Below the pieces are notes generated by a model, which saw nothing but the letters and a program-made list of their open reading frames with translations, was not told the DNA's origin and did not search any database. Shown here in pieces: positions 44,996 to 54,165 of a DNA stretch of 64,000 nucleotides. The translations under genes were made by a program, and so were the position numbers. The first letter of the stretch is position 1. Each line of letters opens with the position of its first letter. This DNA is from CAYYIS01 sp964470965. GTDB lineage: Bacteria; JAAXHH01; JABIQT01. The DNA is taken from NCBI GenBank assembly GCA_964470965.1, contig CAYYIS010000002.1:1-64000 (forward strand), read 5' to 3'.

Positions 44996-47335
44996 TTACG
45001 GCTCGTCTATTATGCCCCGCAGTGCATCCTGAAACTGCGGATCGATCTGGTTGTATTCCTGTCGGGCCCGGGCCTGATCTCCCATCAGAATGTATATGAT
45101 GGCGATATTGAGCCGGGTGCCGCTGTTGGAACTATCTAGAGACAGCGCCTGGTTAAATGCGTTAAGCGCCAGATCGTAATTTGAGCGGTCGTACCGTCCC
45201 ATCTTCGTATAGATGACGCCCTTGCTGTTGTGTGCATCTGCAAAATCGGGATTAAGTGCTATGGCTCTGTCCATCATATCGATCGCTTCCCGGAGACGTC
45301 CTATACGCAGATAGTGTGCGCCGGCGTCGTAGAGGGCCCCCGGTTCGTTGGGTGGGTCTCCGACGAGTTGACGTACGTAGAGCGCGTACTGCTGCAGGTC
45401 AACCTGGATGTCGTTCAGCAACTCCGCACGGGTTGGCGGTGTGACTGGTTCAGAGGCGATGCGGCCAGGCGGGTAGTCGACCAGGCGGGCTTCCCGCAGA
45501 TCCACTTCCTGAATGTGGCCTTCTTCTTTACGCTGATAGTATTCCTGGACACCGTTGCGCCAGGCGGTGCGGAAGTCGCCCTGCCCGAACAAGGTGGTTT
45601 CAACTGGGATAAACGCCTTTCCCTGGTATTCCACATAGTCATTGGATTGAAAATAGTCATCCGCGTCTTCCGCGTCGATACCGCTGTCGAACATCATGTA
45701 AACATGGCCTGCACCGGGGGCGTTAACGTCCAAAAGAACAGTCTGGATATCAAGACGTTCCAGCATGGAACTCAACAGAACCGTACAGTCATCACAATCG
45801 CCGATCTTCGCTTTCAGCATCTCATACGGATACCGAATACTGTCGAAGATGGTCCGATCGCCCGAGACACTCAGGAAAGGAGTCTGGGGGTCACGCTGAT
45901 ACCGGACACCGGCACGACTGATGGCATTGTACAGCACCATAGCCTGTCCGAGGTTCGAATTGCCATATTCGTCATACAGTTCCTGGAGAAACGCCTGCCG
46001 TACAGGATCAACAAAGTTTTCAATGGCGGGATCATCCGGAGTGACGAAGGCGCCCATACGCGCAGGATCGTCCCAACTCATCTTTCCACGGCCAAGAACG
46101 TAGACCGGAGCGACACTGCGGTCCGTTTGCTTAGCGTTGGCGTCCTGTTCGTAGCTCACCGTCACACGCGGCTGTACCAACCGGTCGAAGGTAGCCGACT
46201 CCGTCAAGAGTGTGCTGTCCGGGAAGACGATACCCATGGCATGGGTGGTGGTACTCTGAGGTGGCAGAACCATCTGGGCCTCGTACGGTTGATCGAGCAA
46301 GCTGGGTATTTCGAGGCTCACCGTAACCGGTAGATCTTCCGGTGCGGAGTTTTTCAGCGTGATATCCGCGAAATCCTGCTGCTGATATGCGTTGTACAGA
46401 GATCGGTAGATGGTCTTGGGACGCAAGGTGGCGTCCTTTATGGATACGTATGACGGGTTAATCATCAGGGAGAAGGAGAACCGGTGCGTCGCCGGAAGCA
46501 CCGGATGATGTTCATAGGCGTAATCAACCTGTAACAGCCGGTATTTAAGACCTACACCACCGGTGTAAATGAGATCACCGTCGAACGGGCTACTTGATTC
46601 CGGAACCAGTGCTCGCTGGAGGCCTCCCCGGGCGGCAAGCGTGTTGTACATCCAGTACTCGGCCCCGAGATGAAGGCGGTCACCTACGTCGAACGCGACG
46701 AGGGCCTGATCGAACGGCTTATAGGACGCACCCAATCGAAAATTACGTTTGAAGATGGTCTCCGATACGCCACTATCGTGCTTGACCTGCGTGTTTGTGA
46801 TATCATGGCCGGTGAGGCCGATACGGAGCTTGGCAGTTGGCGTGATCAGAAGTCCTACATCAAAACCGATACCAGTCGCAGAATCCTGAGTGACGTTATC
46901 CTGACCAGTACTGGTGTTGACAAACTTGAACGTGGCGCCGAACGAGAGCAGACGACGCCAACGGTATCCATAACCCAGATTAAATTTAAGCTGTCCGAAC
47001 TGGAGTTCCGAATCGTTTAACCCGGTTTGAAATACATCCGCACCGATGGCGCTGTTATCTGTGATCGGATAGACATAGGCCCCGTAGAAATTGTCCAGGC
47101 CGATCCCGTATAGGTCCGTATACATGAAGGTGAATTCCTGGCGCTGCAATTGGGGCAGTCCGGCAGGATTCCAGTACAGCGTGTTCGCATCATCCGCGAT
47201 GCCGATAAATGTCTCACCCATTCCCATGGGGCGGGCGCCGACATGCACTTGATTGCTAACCTGACTCTGTGCAGGCAACACCGTGAGCCCCAGGAACACC
47301 CCGGCAACCCACACATAATTCACCCAACGAATCAT
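44996..47335 (-). CDS. Outer-membrane barrel - transglutaminase-like - TPR fusion protein, 779 aa
   Basis: After a signal peptide (cleavage near QSQ, residue 25) residues about 30-295 form a PorV/TraF-like outer-membrane beta-barrel (RPMGMGETFIGIADDANTLY, YWNPAGLP). About 300-415 is a beta-rich linker. About 440-585 is a transglutaminase-like domain with Cys513 in KIGDCDDCTVLL, His544 in AGHVYMMF and Glu579 in FIPVETT. About 665-770 are two or three TPR units. ATG 47335 has GAGGAGG 5 bases upstream; a TTG codon just before was rejected. Such a fusion places an enzyme on an outer-membrane barrel. The orientation and substrate are unknown. It lies 60 bases after the propeller-protein gene. Confidence 0.75.
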   Translation of the reverse strand: MIRWVNYVWVAGVFLGLTVLPAQSQVSNQVHVGARPMGMGETFIGIADDANTLYWNPAGLPQLQRQEFTFMYTDLYGIGLDNFYGAYVYPITDNSAIGADVFQTGLNDSELQFGQLKFNLGYGYRWRRLLSFGATFKFVNTSTGQDNVTQDSATGIGFDVGLLITPTAKLRIGLTGHDITNTQVKHDSGVSETIFKRNFRLGASYKPFDQALVAFDVGDRLHLGAEYWMYNTLAARGGLQRALVPESSSPFDGDLIYTGGVGLKYRLLQVDYAYEHHPVLPATHRFSFSLMINPSYVSIKDATLRPKTIYRSLYNAYQQQDFADITLKNSAPEDLPVTVSLEIPSLLDQPYEAQMVLPPQSTTTHAMGIVFPDSTLLTESATFDRLVQPRVTVSYEQDANAKQTDRSVAPVYVLGRGKMSWDDPARMGAFVTPDDPAIENFVDPVRQAFLQELYDEYGNSNLGQAMVLYNAISRAGVRYQRDPQTPFLSVSGDRTIFDSIRYPYEMLKAKIGDCDDCTVLLSSMLERLDIQTVLLDVNAPGAGHVYMMFDSGIDAEDADDYFQSNDYVEYQGKAFIPVETTLFGQGDFRTAWRNGVQEYYQRKEEGHIQEVDLREARLVDYPPGRIASEPVTPPTRAELLNDIQVDLQQYALYVRQLVGDPPNEPGALYDAGAHYLRIGRLREAIDMMDRAIALNPDFADAHNSKGVIYTKMGRYDRSNYDLALNAFNQALSLDSSNSGTRLNIAIIYILMGDQARARQEYNQIDPQFQDALRGIIDEP

Positions 47336-47398
47336 CAAACCCTCCTCACTCCTTGAGGAGCCACGAATTAAAGGACCAATCCGTGGCTATAAATAACC

Positions 47399-48937
47399 TT
47401 ACGGAAAAACAGCATTTTCACTTTCTTTAACGATTATCGTCAGCGGTAGAGATACCGATCCGTATTTGGTGTTGTTATCCGCTTTATCGATCCGGACAAA
47501 ACCTCCTGGGGATCCCGTACGGCTGGTAAAAGAGACTTGTATATCAAATGTCCCGGCAGCTGGGAGGCCGAACACGGCTTCGAGAGCGTCCGAACCGGAA
47601 ATGATTTCCTTGTATCCTCTTATAGTGGACGTTCCGGCATCAAAGACCGTGATTTTGGCTCCGATGCCTTCCGCGGCGCTGTCGCTGGGCGCAGAGCCCT
47701 GCCGGAGCGGCCGAATCTTCAGGAATGACCGGGTACCGTTCGGTGTCGTGTCGTTTCGGAAAAATGCGTCTGGACCGTAATTCAGCATGTACAAGTCTTC
47801 ATCCCCGTCGTTGTCAAAGTCACCCCAGGCGGCGCCGGAAGTGCTGTCTGCCGTCGTGAACGGTGCGGCGGAAACATCCGTGAACGTACCGTCACCGTTA
47901 TTGGCGAACAGGGAACGGCGCTCGCCGGCCGAAGATTCGGCGCCGGAAGCGATAAATAAATCCGTGTTGCCGTCCAGGTTAAAATCCGCCCACCCGGCCA
48001 TCCAGGATACCCAGGAATTCACCGTCTGATCCGCCGCGGAACCGGTCACCCGGGCAAAGGTGCCATCGCCATTGTTATTGTAAAGGATATTCGCACCTAT
48101 GTTCGCGACAAAGAGATCCATGTCTCCATCCGTATCATAGTCGGCCCAGGTTGCATGTCGCCCAAGGCCTGCACTACCGACACCGGCTTCACCGGTAGCA
48201 TCGGTGAAAGTGTTGTCGCCGTTATTTTTAAACAGGATGTTTTCCTGGTACAGGTTGACTACATACAGATCGGGATCGCCATCGTTATCATAGTCGACCC
48301 AAACCGCTCGTTCGCTGTCCCGGACATCCCCTACCAGGGCCGTGGATGTAACATTGGAGAATGTTCCGTTGCCGTTATTTCTGAACAGAAGATTTTCATT
48401 ATTGAATCGTGCAACGTAGAAATCAAGGTTGCCGTCCAGATTGAAATCTCCCCAGGCTGCCCAGAGCGGGCTTCCCTTTACGGTGTTGGGCAGGAGAATG
48501 CTGAACGAGCCGCCGTTATTCTGGTAAAGAAAATCCTGTTCGTCCCTCGAAAAATTCGTCACGTAGATGTCCAGCCGACCATCATTGTTGAAATCGCACC
48601 AGGAGGCACTGGAACTGAAGTTGTTGAAGCCGGCAAGATTGACGGACGATGCGACGTTGGTAAACGTGCCGTCCCCATCATTCTTCCACAGTTTGTTGAG
48701 TGGAAAACCGCCGATGAATGTCCAGGCGGTGACAAAAACGTCCAGGTTACCATCGCCGTTATAATCCCCCCAGGCGATACCGGGACTGCGCAGATCGTTG
48801 GATATCTCCGCGGAACTGGTAATATCCGTAAAGGACGGCGCCTGGGCCAGGGCCGGGGCGACTTGTGTACACCACATCCCAATGAGCGAGATACTGATCC
48901 CTTTAATCCCGCGTTTCAATCCGAACCAGTTCATCAT
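47399..48937 (-). CDS. Secreted seven-bladed FG-GAP propeller with ASPIC/UnbV domain, 512 aa
   Basis: The signal peptide ends near ALA (residue 31). Seven FG-GAP/VCBS-type repeats of about 50-56 residues follow, each with a Ca-binding DxNxDGxxD loop, at residues near 56, 112, 162, 213, 264, 315 and 371. Seven such repeats would close one beta-propeller. Residues about 400-475 are the ASPIC/UnbV domain (GIGAKITVFD, GSDALEAVFGLP). AGAGG lies 7 bases before the ATG. It is the third gene in the surface cluster, 29 bases after the giant propeller gene. It is likely an extracellular binding or adhesion protein. The ligand is unknown. Confidence 0.85.
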   Translation of the reverse strand: MMNWFGLKRGIKGISISLIGMWCTQVAPALAQAPSFTDITSSAEISNDLRSPGIAWGDYNGDGNLDVFVTAWTFIGGFPLNKLWKNDGDGTFTNVASSVNLAGFNNFSSSASWCDFNNDGRLDIYVTNFSRDEQDFLYQNNGGSFSILLPNTVKGSPLWAAWGDFNLDGNLDFYVARFNNENLLFRNNGNGTFSNVTSTALVGDVRDSERAVWVDYDNDGDPDLYVVNLYQENILFKNNGDNTFTDATGEAGVGSAGLGRHATWADYDTDGDMDLFVANIGANILYNNNGDGTFARVTGSAADQTVNSWVSWMAGWADFNLDGNTDLFIASGAESSAGERRSLFANNGDGTFTDVSAAPFTTADSTSGAAWGDFDNDGDEDLYMLNYGPDAFFRNDTTPNGTRSFLKIRPLRQGSAPSDSAAEGIGAKITVFDAGTSTIRGYKEIISGSDALEAVFGLPAAGTFDIQVSFTSRTGSPGGFVRIDKADNNTKYGSVSLPLTIIVKESENAVFP

Positions 48938-48966
48938 GTGAATTCCTCTTTGTCAGTACGTGTCCA

Positions 48967-51900
48967 TCAACTGTCGTTCAACACCGAAACAGTGATCCTA
49001 TCATTGTTTCCGCCGGCATCGATGATTACGATGTACAATCCACTCGTGCAGATCTTTCCATTGTTATTCTTTCCGTCCCAGAATTCGACCATGTTACCGG
49101 GCCCCATAGTCAAATTATTGCAAATCACCCGTTCCAGACGACCGGCCATATTGTACACTTCGACCGTTACCGGAAAGGATTGACCGAGAACGAAGGATAT
49201 TGCGGTTTCAGATGTATTAAACCGGTTGCCCTTGGGAGAAAAGACTCTGGGCTGGGCTCTGAAATTAGACAGTGGCAAACCGCTCGCGGAGGCATTAGTA
49301 TCCTCGAACAGGGCATACTTACCCAGTTGTGAAATCGTGGTTGTTACCGTCTGGGATGAAGCCTTTACCGTACCACCCAGCCGCTCCCATATGCCCGTTG
49401 AACTCTCGCGGAATATGGCCAGGCTGTTTTCGTTGATCCCCGAGGCCAGGGTACCGTACTTCATGGTAAGTGTGCCTGGTTTATCAGGATCCAGAATCGT
49501 TTCCTCCGGTGTGAATCGGAATGCGGGGCCCACAAAGGTTATGGTCTGATTCTGCTTGGTAGTGAATCGGGGAGAAGCGACGGCAATCGAATCAGAGTCG
49601 ATGGTTTCCAAACCGATCTCCTGGCCTTCGCCTATCGACTTAGGCGGGATGTACAGCATAACGTCGCCGCTTACGCTCTGAAGCCGGCCACCGTCGTTAC
49701 TGCTCAACTGGGTCGCGGTGGTGAACGACCACCTGAAGTCCGCACCAAGAAGGTTGCCCACCTCATCGGAAATACTGGCAGTGGCGGTCACCTCGTATTG
49801 GGTATCCCCTGCCAAACGGGTGGACGGTCTGAATTCCATGGTCTTTGTAGCCGCGTCGAAAAAAGCCCCACCTTCAACCGTGGCACCGGTATCGGAGCGT
49901 CGGAGTATAAAAACCTCGTCGATGTTGGAAGTGTTGATATCTTTGCTGAACACCGCTTTCGGGATCGTTGTAGATACCACACCAATCTGTCCTGCTTCCG
50001 GTACGGTGTTGACCACCGCCGGGATATCCGAGTCGACCTGAAACGTACCGGCATTGGTAACCGGCGTCATCGTGTTACCCTGCAGATCCTGCACCCCACT
50101 AACTGCGATCAGCATCGTATCAGTCGGTACGGTAGTGCCAATGGTTACTTTCCCGGTCCAAATCGCTCCGTTAAACGCCAGCTGTTCTATGGCCACGGCA
50201 GTACCGCCCTGGCGTGGCGTGAATGTGACCGTAGGTGCGGTGGCGTTCGCGATGCCGACTTTTTCATCAAATACTATGACAAGCGTCACGGTCGCCCCGA
50301 TACCCGCGATGGCGGGGTCCGCGCTGACCGAGGCAACCACGGGCGCCGTGGTGTCGATTATGAATTCTCGTTCGGAAGTTTCATTGGAGACCGCGAGACC
50401 GGCATCGATGGATTGTACCGCCCAGTAGTATGTACTGTCAGACAAACTCTTCAAGGTGTCGACGTTAGCATGGCCGCGCTCACCAATGGCGATCGGATGC
50501 ACGCCTGACACGATATCGTTCCCTCCGGGGGTAGTGCCCACCCGCACCGAGTAGGTAAGACCGTTTGCCGACGTCTCTGCATCGGAACCGTCGTTCCAAG
50601 TAAGGATCACTGAACTATCGACCGGTACAGCCGTCAGACTCACTGGTGCACTCGGGACGGTATTCGGATTGGTCTGGTCGGTTAAGTTATCGAATATACC
50701 GGAAGATTCCGTGAAGTTAACGCCTACGCCACCGGTCATGGCCAGGTCAAGGTCCCCGTCGTTATCGTAGTCGGCCCAAGGTGTGGTACTGAACACAAGT
50801 CCGGGCAACACCGACATGATTGTTTCAACCAGGGTACCAGAATCGTTGCGGAAGATTCGGGTGATCACCTCATTATTGCCGTCTTGACCGCTCATGACGA
50901 GGTCATAGTCACCGTCGTTATCGTAGTCACCCCAGGCTGTCGAACCACCGAAAGCACCGGCGAATGTCTGGTCTTCGGTGAACGAGCCCGTGCCATCGTT
51001 GGAAAACAAGGTGAGCGTCGGTGTCACTGTAGCCCCTTTACCGCCGTTGACCGCCAGGTCGAGATCTCCGTCATCATCGTAATCAGCCAGGGCTATCGCG
51101 CTCGACAGATATCCTGATAGGCTCTGGACTTCCACCAAGAGGCCACTGACATTCCTATATACCTCGAGAACCAGAGAAGGAGCAACCGCAATCTGTCCGC
51201 TTATGACCAGGTCTGGATCTCCGTCGTTGTCAATGTCGCCCCAAGCCAGATCACCATTAACGGTGGCAGTCAAGCTCTGGTCGGAATCCCGTATCAAGAG
51301 ACGATCGGAACCCGTGTTCCTGTAAAGGAAAGTCTGAAAGGCGCCACTCCTGTCTTTACCATTGATAGCCAAGTCAAGCAGCCCGTCGTTGTTATAATCG
51401 CCCCAGGCCGCGCTGCTTTCTTTAAGGTTCAGGTTGTTGAGGATTTCCGTCTGAGTCGAGTCGATTTGAAAAATGCCGTTGGTATTCTTATACAGGAAGG
51501 TGAACTCATTCCCGAACCGGTCGCCACCGGAGCGGAACAGGTCAAGGTCTCCGTCGTTGTCGTAGTCACCCCAGGCCAACGCACCGTTCTGCAATCCGGT
51601 TATGGAAGACATTTCATCGCGGGTGAACGAACCCGATTCGTTGTGGTACAAAATCGTCTGGGTATCGCCGTTGATGTCTCTCCCGGCTACCACCAAATCG
51701 ACAAACCCATCGCCGGTATAATCACCCCAGGCCGCACCGCGTCCCAAAACATCCTGGCGGACGCCGGTGATCGCATGATTCGAGCTCACAAGCCGCTGTA
51801 CCTGGATCGTATCCTCAGTGGTAAACACCGATTGAGCAAGGCCCGCATCAACCGTCTGAACACTCCAGAACAGGGTATCGATCACCACTGGAAATTCAAA

Positions 51901-53313
51901 TTCTTTTACGAGCGTCTGGCCCACGTTGCCGGGCTGCCCCACAGAAGCCGCCGCAACGACATCACCGCCGCCGGAGGTAGTGCCCAGCCTCAGATTGTAT
52001 GTCAACATGTTGGTAGACGTCTCTGCGTCGCTTCCGGGAGCCCACCGAAATTCGATCCCTTTGCTGGTGATAAAAGGTTTCGCCAGCGTGGGAGCTGTCG
52101 GTGCGGTGTTTGCGGCGCCACTGTTAGTATACAACGCGGTAAGCAGGGTGCCGTCCGCTTTTTCGCCTGTGACCAGCAGGTCGAGCTTGGCATCACCGTT
52201 CACGTCACCCCAGGTGACGGTGCCGTTTAACGCACCGATCAGTGAAGGTTCTATAGCCGCGGCAAAAACGCCACCGGTATTCACAAAAACTGTTGTCGAG
52301 ATGCTGGTAAATTCATCGCGTCCGGCGATGGCCAGATCAAGGTCACCGTCGTTGTCGTAATCACCCCAGGCTATGTCGCCCACCACACCCTGACCGCCAA
52401 CAGTTAAAGTTGCGGCTTCCTCCAATGTACCTCGCAGGGCGTCATTGCGGTAGACCTTGAGGACCGCGTTCCAGTCGCCGTCCCAACCGGAAATGGCGAG
52501 ATCCAAATTGCTGTCCTGATCGTAATCACCCCAGGCCACATCTCCAAGGGACAGTTGCGGCAGGGATATGGTGGAGGATTCAATCAACAGGCCATTCTGA
52601 TTATTGAAAACCTTGGTGGATTGCAGCCCGTTGGCATCCAGCCCCATAGCCACGAGATCCGGCACGCCATCACCGTCAAAATCTCCCCAGTCCACGGAGC
52701 CATTCCGGATTGCCACAACCGTTTGGGAGCTACTTTCCGACAGATTATTGGACTGGTTTGTATACAACTTCGTGAACACAAACCCGTTTAAATCCATACC
52801 GGCTATCAACAGGTCCTGTTTGCCGTCGTTAGTATAGTCCGCCCAGGCTACGGAGCTGTAGCGCAACTCTTTGGTTGTAGTGAACGGTGGTGGTGCGGAC
52901 AGTTGCGTGAGATCCTGGATCAGAACGCCGTTCACATTCAGGTAAACTTCGGAGACCCCGAATACATCAGTCCCGTTTTGTCCCTGGCCACTGATGGCCA
53001 GATCGGGGAAGCCATCGTTGTTGAAATCTCCCCAGTCCAGGTCGCCCCATAGGATACCTGTGATCTGATGGTCCGTATTTTCCGTCAGGACGCCTGCGAT
53101 GTTCTCGAATATTTTCGTGAAAGCCTGTCCGGCGTTATCCAGTCCGGCCAGCGCCAGATCGAGATCACCGTCGTTATCTACATCACCCCAAGCCGCGGCA
53201 CTGGCGCGCGTGTGCGGCAGACCGGGATCAGTCAGTGTCAGAATTTGACTATGCGCCTGCCCAGTCCATAAGGACACCGCTACACACAGCACAATCCATC
53301 GAACATATGTCAA
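48967..53313 (-). CDS. Giant surface protein: two seven-repeat FG-GAP propellers, FN3, Ig-like and FlgD-like domains, 1448 aa
   Basis: The signal peptide ends near QAHS (residue 22). Repeats 1-7 with Ca-binding loops (WGDYDNDGDLDL-type) span about 40-400, and a fibronectin-III-like domain spans 403-507. Repeats 8-14 span about 525-880, and a second FN3 spans 882-987. Two Ig-like domains follow, the second SbsA-like (about 1092-1205), then a beta domain. The C-terminus is a FlgD-like module (VEVYNMAG...FWDGKNNNG...GLYIVII), the type used as a sorting or attachment domain for type IX-like secretion. Translation starts at TTG with AAGGAG 8 bases upstream, overlapping the regulator's stop. It is probably anchored on or released from the cell surface. 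Confidence 0.85.
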   Translation of the reverse strand: MTYVRWIVLCVAVSLWTGQAHSQILTLTDPGLPHTRASAAAWGDVDNDGDLDLALAGLDNAGQAFTKIFENIAGVLTENTDHQITGILWGDLDWGDFNNDGFPDLAISGQGQNGTDVFGVSEVYLNVNGVLIQDLTQLSAPPPFTTTKELRYSSVAWADYTNDGKQDLLIAGMDLNGFVFTKLYTNQSNNLSESSSQTVVAIRNGSVDWGDFDGDGVPDLVAMGLDANGLQSTKVFNNQNGLLIESSTISLPQLSLGDVAWGDYDQDSNLDLAISGWDGDWNAVLKVYRNDALRGTLEEAATLTVGGQGVVGDIAWGDYDNDGDLDLAIAGRDEFTSISTTVFVNTGGVFAAAIEPSLIGALNGTVTWGDVNGDAKLDLLVTGEKADGTLLTALYTNSGAANTAPTAPTLAKPFITSKGIEFRWAPGSDAETSTNMLTYNLRLGTTSGGGDVVAAASVGQPGNVGQTLVKEFEFPVVIDTLFWSVQTVDAGLAQSVFTTEDTIQVQRLVSSNHAITGVRQDVLGRGAAWGDYTGDGFVDLVVAGRDINGDTQTILYHNESGSFTRDEMSSITGLQNGALAWGDYDNDGDLDLFRSGGDRFGNEFTFLYKNTNGIFQIDSTQTEILNNLNLKESSAAWGDYNNDGLLDLAINGKDRSGAFQTFLYRNTGSDRLLIRDSDQSLTATVNGDLAWGDIDNDGDPDLVISGQIAVAPSLVLEVYRNVSGLLVEVQSLSGYLSSAIALADYDDDGDLDLAVNGGKGATVTPTLTLFSNDGTGSFTEDQTFAGAFGGSTAWGDYDNDGDYDLVMSGQDGNNEVITRIFRNDSGTLVETIMSVLPGLVFSTTPWADYDNDGDLDLAMTGGVGVNFTESSGIFDNLTDQTNPNTVPSAPVSLTAVPVDSSVILTWNDGSDAETSANGLTYSVRVGTTPGGNDIVSGVHPIAIGERGHANVDTLKSLSDSTYYWAVQSIDAGLAVSNETSEREFIIDTTAPVVASVSADPAIAGIGATVTLVIVFDEKVGIANATAPTVTFTPRQGGTAVAIEQLAFNGAIWTGKVTIGTTVPTDTMLIAVSGVQDLQGNTMTPVTNAGTFQVDSDIPAVVNTVPEAGQIGVVSTTIPKAVFSKDINTSNIDEVFILRRSDTGATVEGGAFFDAATKTMEFRPSTRLAGDTQYEVTATASISDEVGNLLGADFRWSFTTATQLSSNDGGRLQSVSGDVMLYIPPKSIGEGQEIGLETIDSDSIAVASPRFTTKQNQTITFVGPAFRFTPEETILDPDKPGTLTMKYGTLASGINENSLAIFRESSTGIWERLGGTVKASSQTVTTTISQLGKYALFEDTNASASGLPLSNFRAQPRVFSPKGNRFNTSETAISFVLGQSFPVTVEVYNMAGRLERVICNNLTMGPGNMVEFWDGKNNNGKICTSGLYIVIIDAGGNNDRITVSVLNDS

Positions 53314-53325
53314 AGCTCCGTCTCC

Positions 53326-54099
53326 TTATTCACCGAATTTGTAACCAACACCACGTACGGTTGAGATGATTCTGATCCCATGCCGCTCTATCTTCATACG
53401 CAACCGGCGCACGTGGACGTCGACGGTTCGAGCGCCGCCGATATAGTCGTAATCCCAGACTTTTGTCAGAAGATGCTCGCGTGTAAACACCCGTTCCGGG
53501 TTGGAAGCCAGATATTTCAGAAGCTCATATTCCTTAAGCGTCAGGGTGGTGACCGGCTCTCCGCGAACAGTGACCTCGTAATTACCCGGATCAATGGTCA
53601 AATCCCCACAGACGATCATGTCGTTGAGTCTGACACCACGGCGCCGCCACAGAGTAAATTTAATGCGTAGATCAATTTCCTGCGGGTCAAATGGATCAAT
53701 TATAAAATCGTCAATAGTCGATGAAAAATCTGTTCGCCCGATGACTTCTCGAGTGGCTAAAACAACAACGAGCGGGACTCTATGTTCGTACTGATTCTGG
53801 ATGATGTCGTTCAGAAACGGAAGTTCTTGTTCCGGCGAATTCAAGTGGACGAGCAGCACGTCCGCGTAATCCAACTTTTCAAAGGTGTGCGGCTCAGCTT
53901 CAAGATGTGACCATGAAAGCGGGTATCCGTACCGCTGTAACCAGCGAATCACGGACTCGACGGGGTCGAGCCGCCCGGACAGTACCGTTATTCGGGGGAG
54001 CCGGCCACCTTCATTGAGCATTACCTTTGATTGAATATCCATGCCGGATATCTGGGAGATGGACGGTTGGGACGTCTCCGGTTTTTTCGGAGTAGACAT
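53326..54099 (-). CDS. OmpR/PhoB-type transcription factor with degenerate receiver domain, 257 aa
   Basis: The C-terminal winged-helix domain (about 160-257) is canonical: LTLKEYELLKYL, RVFTREHLLTKVW, RTVDVHVRRLRMKIE and STVRGVGYKFGE. The N-terminal receiver-like domain (about 35-150) has lost its hallmark residues. The phosphoacceptor Asp position is His85 (DVLLVHLNSPE), the acidic pair at the first strand is absent, and the conserved Lys is Asp135 (IIDPFDP). It is probably not activated by phosphorylation and may respond to another input or act constitutively. No histidine kinase is adjacent. The giant surface-protein gene starts 12 bases after its stop, so it may regulate this operon (inference). 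Confidence 0.87.
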   Translation of the reverse strand: MSTPKKPETSQPSISQISGMDIQSKVMLNEGGRLPRITVLSGRLDPVESVIRWLQRYGYPLSWSHLEAEPHTFEKLDYADVLLVHLNSPEQELPFLNDIIQNQYEHRVPLVVVLATREVIGRTDFSSTIDDFIIDPFDPQEIDLRIKFTLWRRRGVRLNDMIVCGDLTIDPGNYEVTVRGEPVTTLTLKEYELLKYLASNPERVFTREHLLTKVWDYDYIGGARTVDVHVRRLRMKIERHGIRIISTVRGVGYKFGE

Positions 54100-54131
54100 G
54101 TAAAATCTCTGTCACGATAGGCAGATAGATG

Positions 54132-54158
54132 GAGGCGGCTTCAAGGGGAAGCCGCCTC
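54132..54158. terminator. GC-rich hairpin after ssb
   Basis: A perfect 11-bp stem (arms 54132-54142 and 54148-54158, loop of 5) lies 7 bases after the ssb stop on the minus strand and 33 bases before the regulator start. There is no U-tract, so it may be an attenuator or RNA-stabilising stem. Confidence 0.55.
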
Positions 54159-54165
54159 TGGTACG

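Noticed and set aside
45230..46333. 367-codon plus-strand frame inside the barrel-transglutaminase gene
   Set aside because: Antisense shadow with no recognisable domain.
48155..49183. 342-codon plus-strand frame inside the propeller genes
   Set aside because: It reads the complement of the repeated Ca-binding loops, which explains its own repetitive look.
48967..53313. Repeated DNA motifs in the propeller genes as a mobile or satellite repeat
   Set aside because: The DNA repetition is explained by the coded FG-GAP loops; the codons vary between copies.
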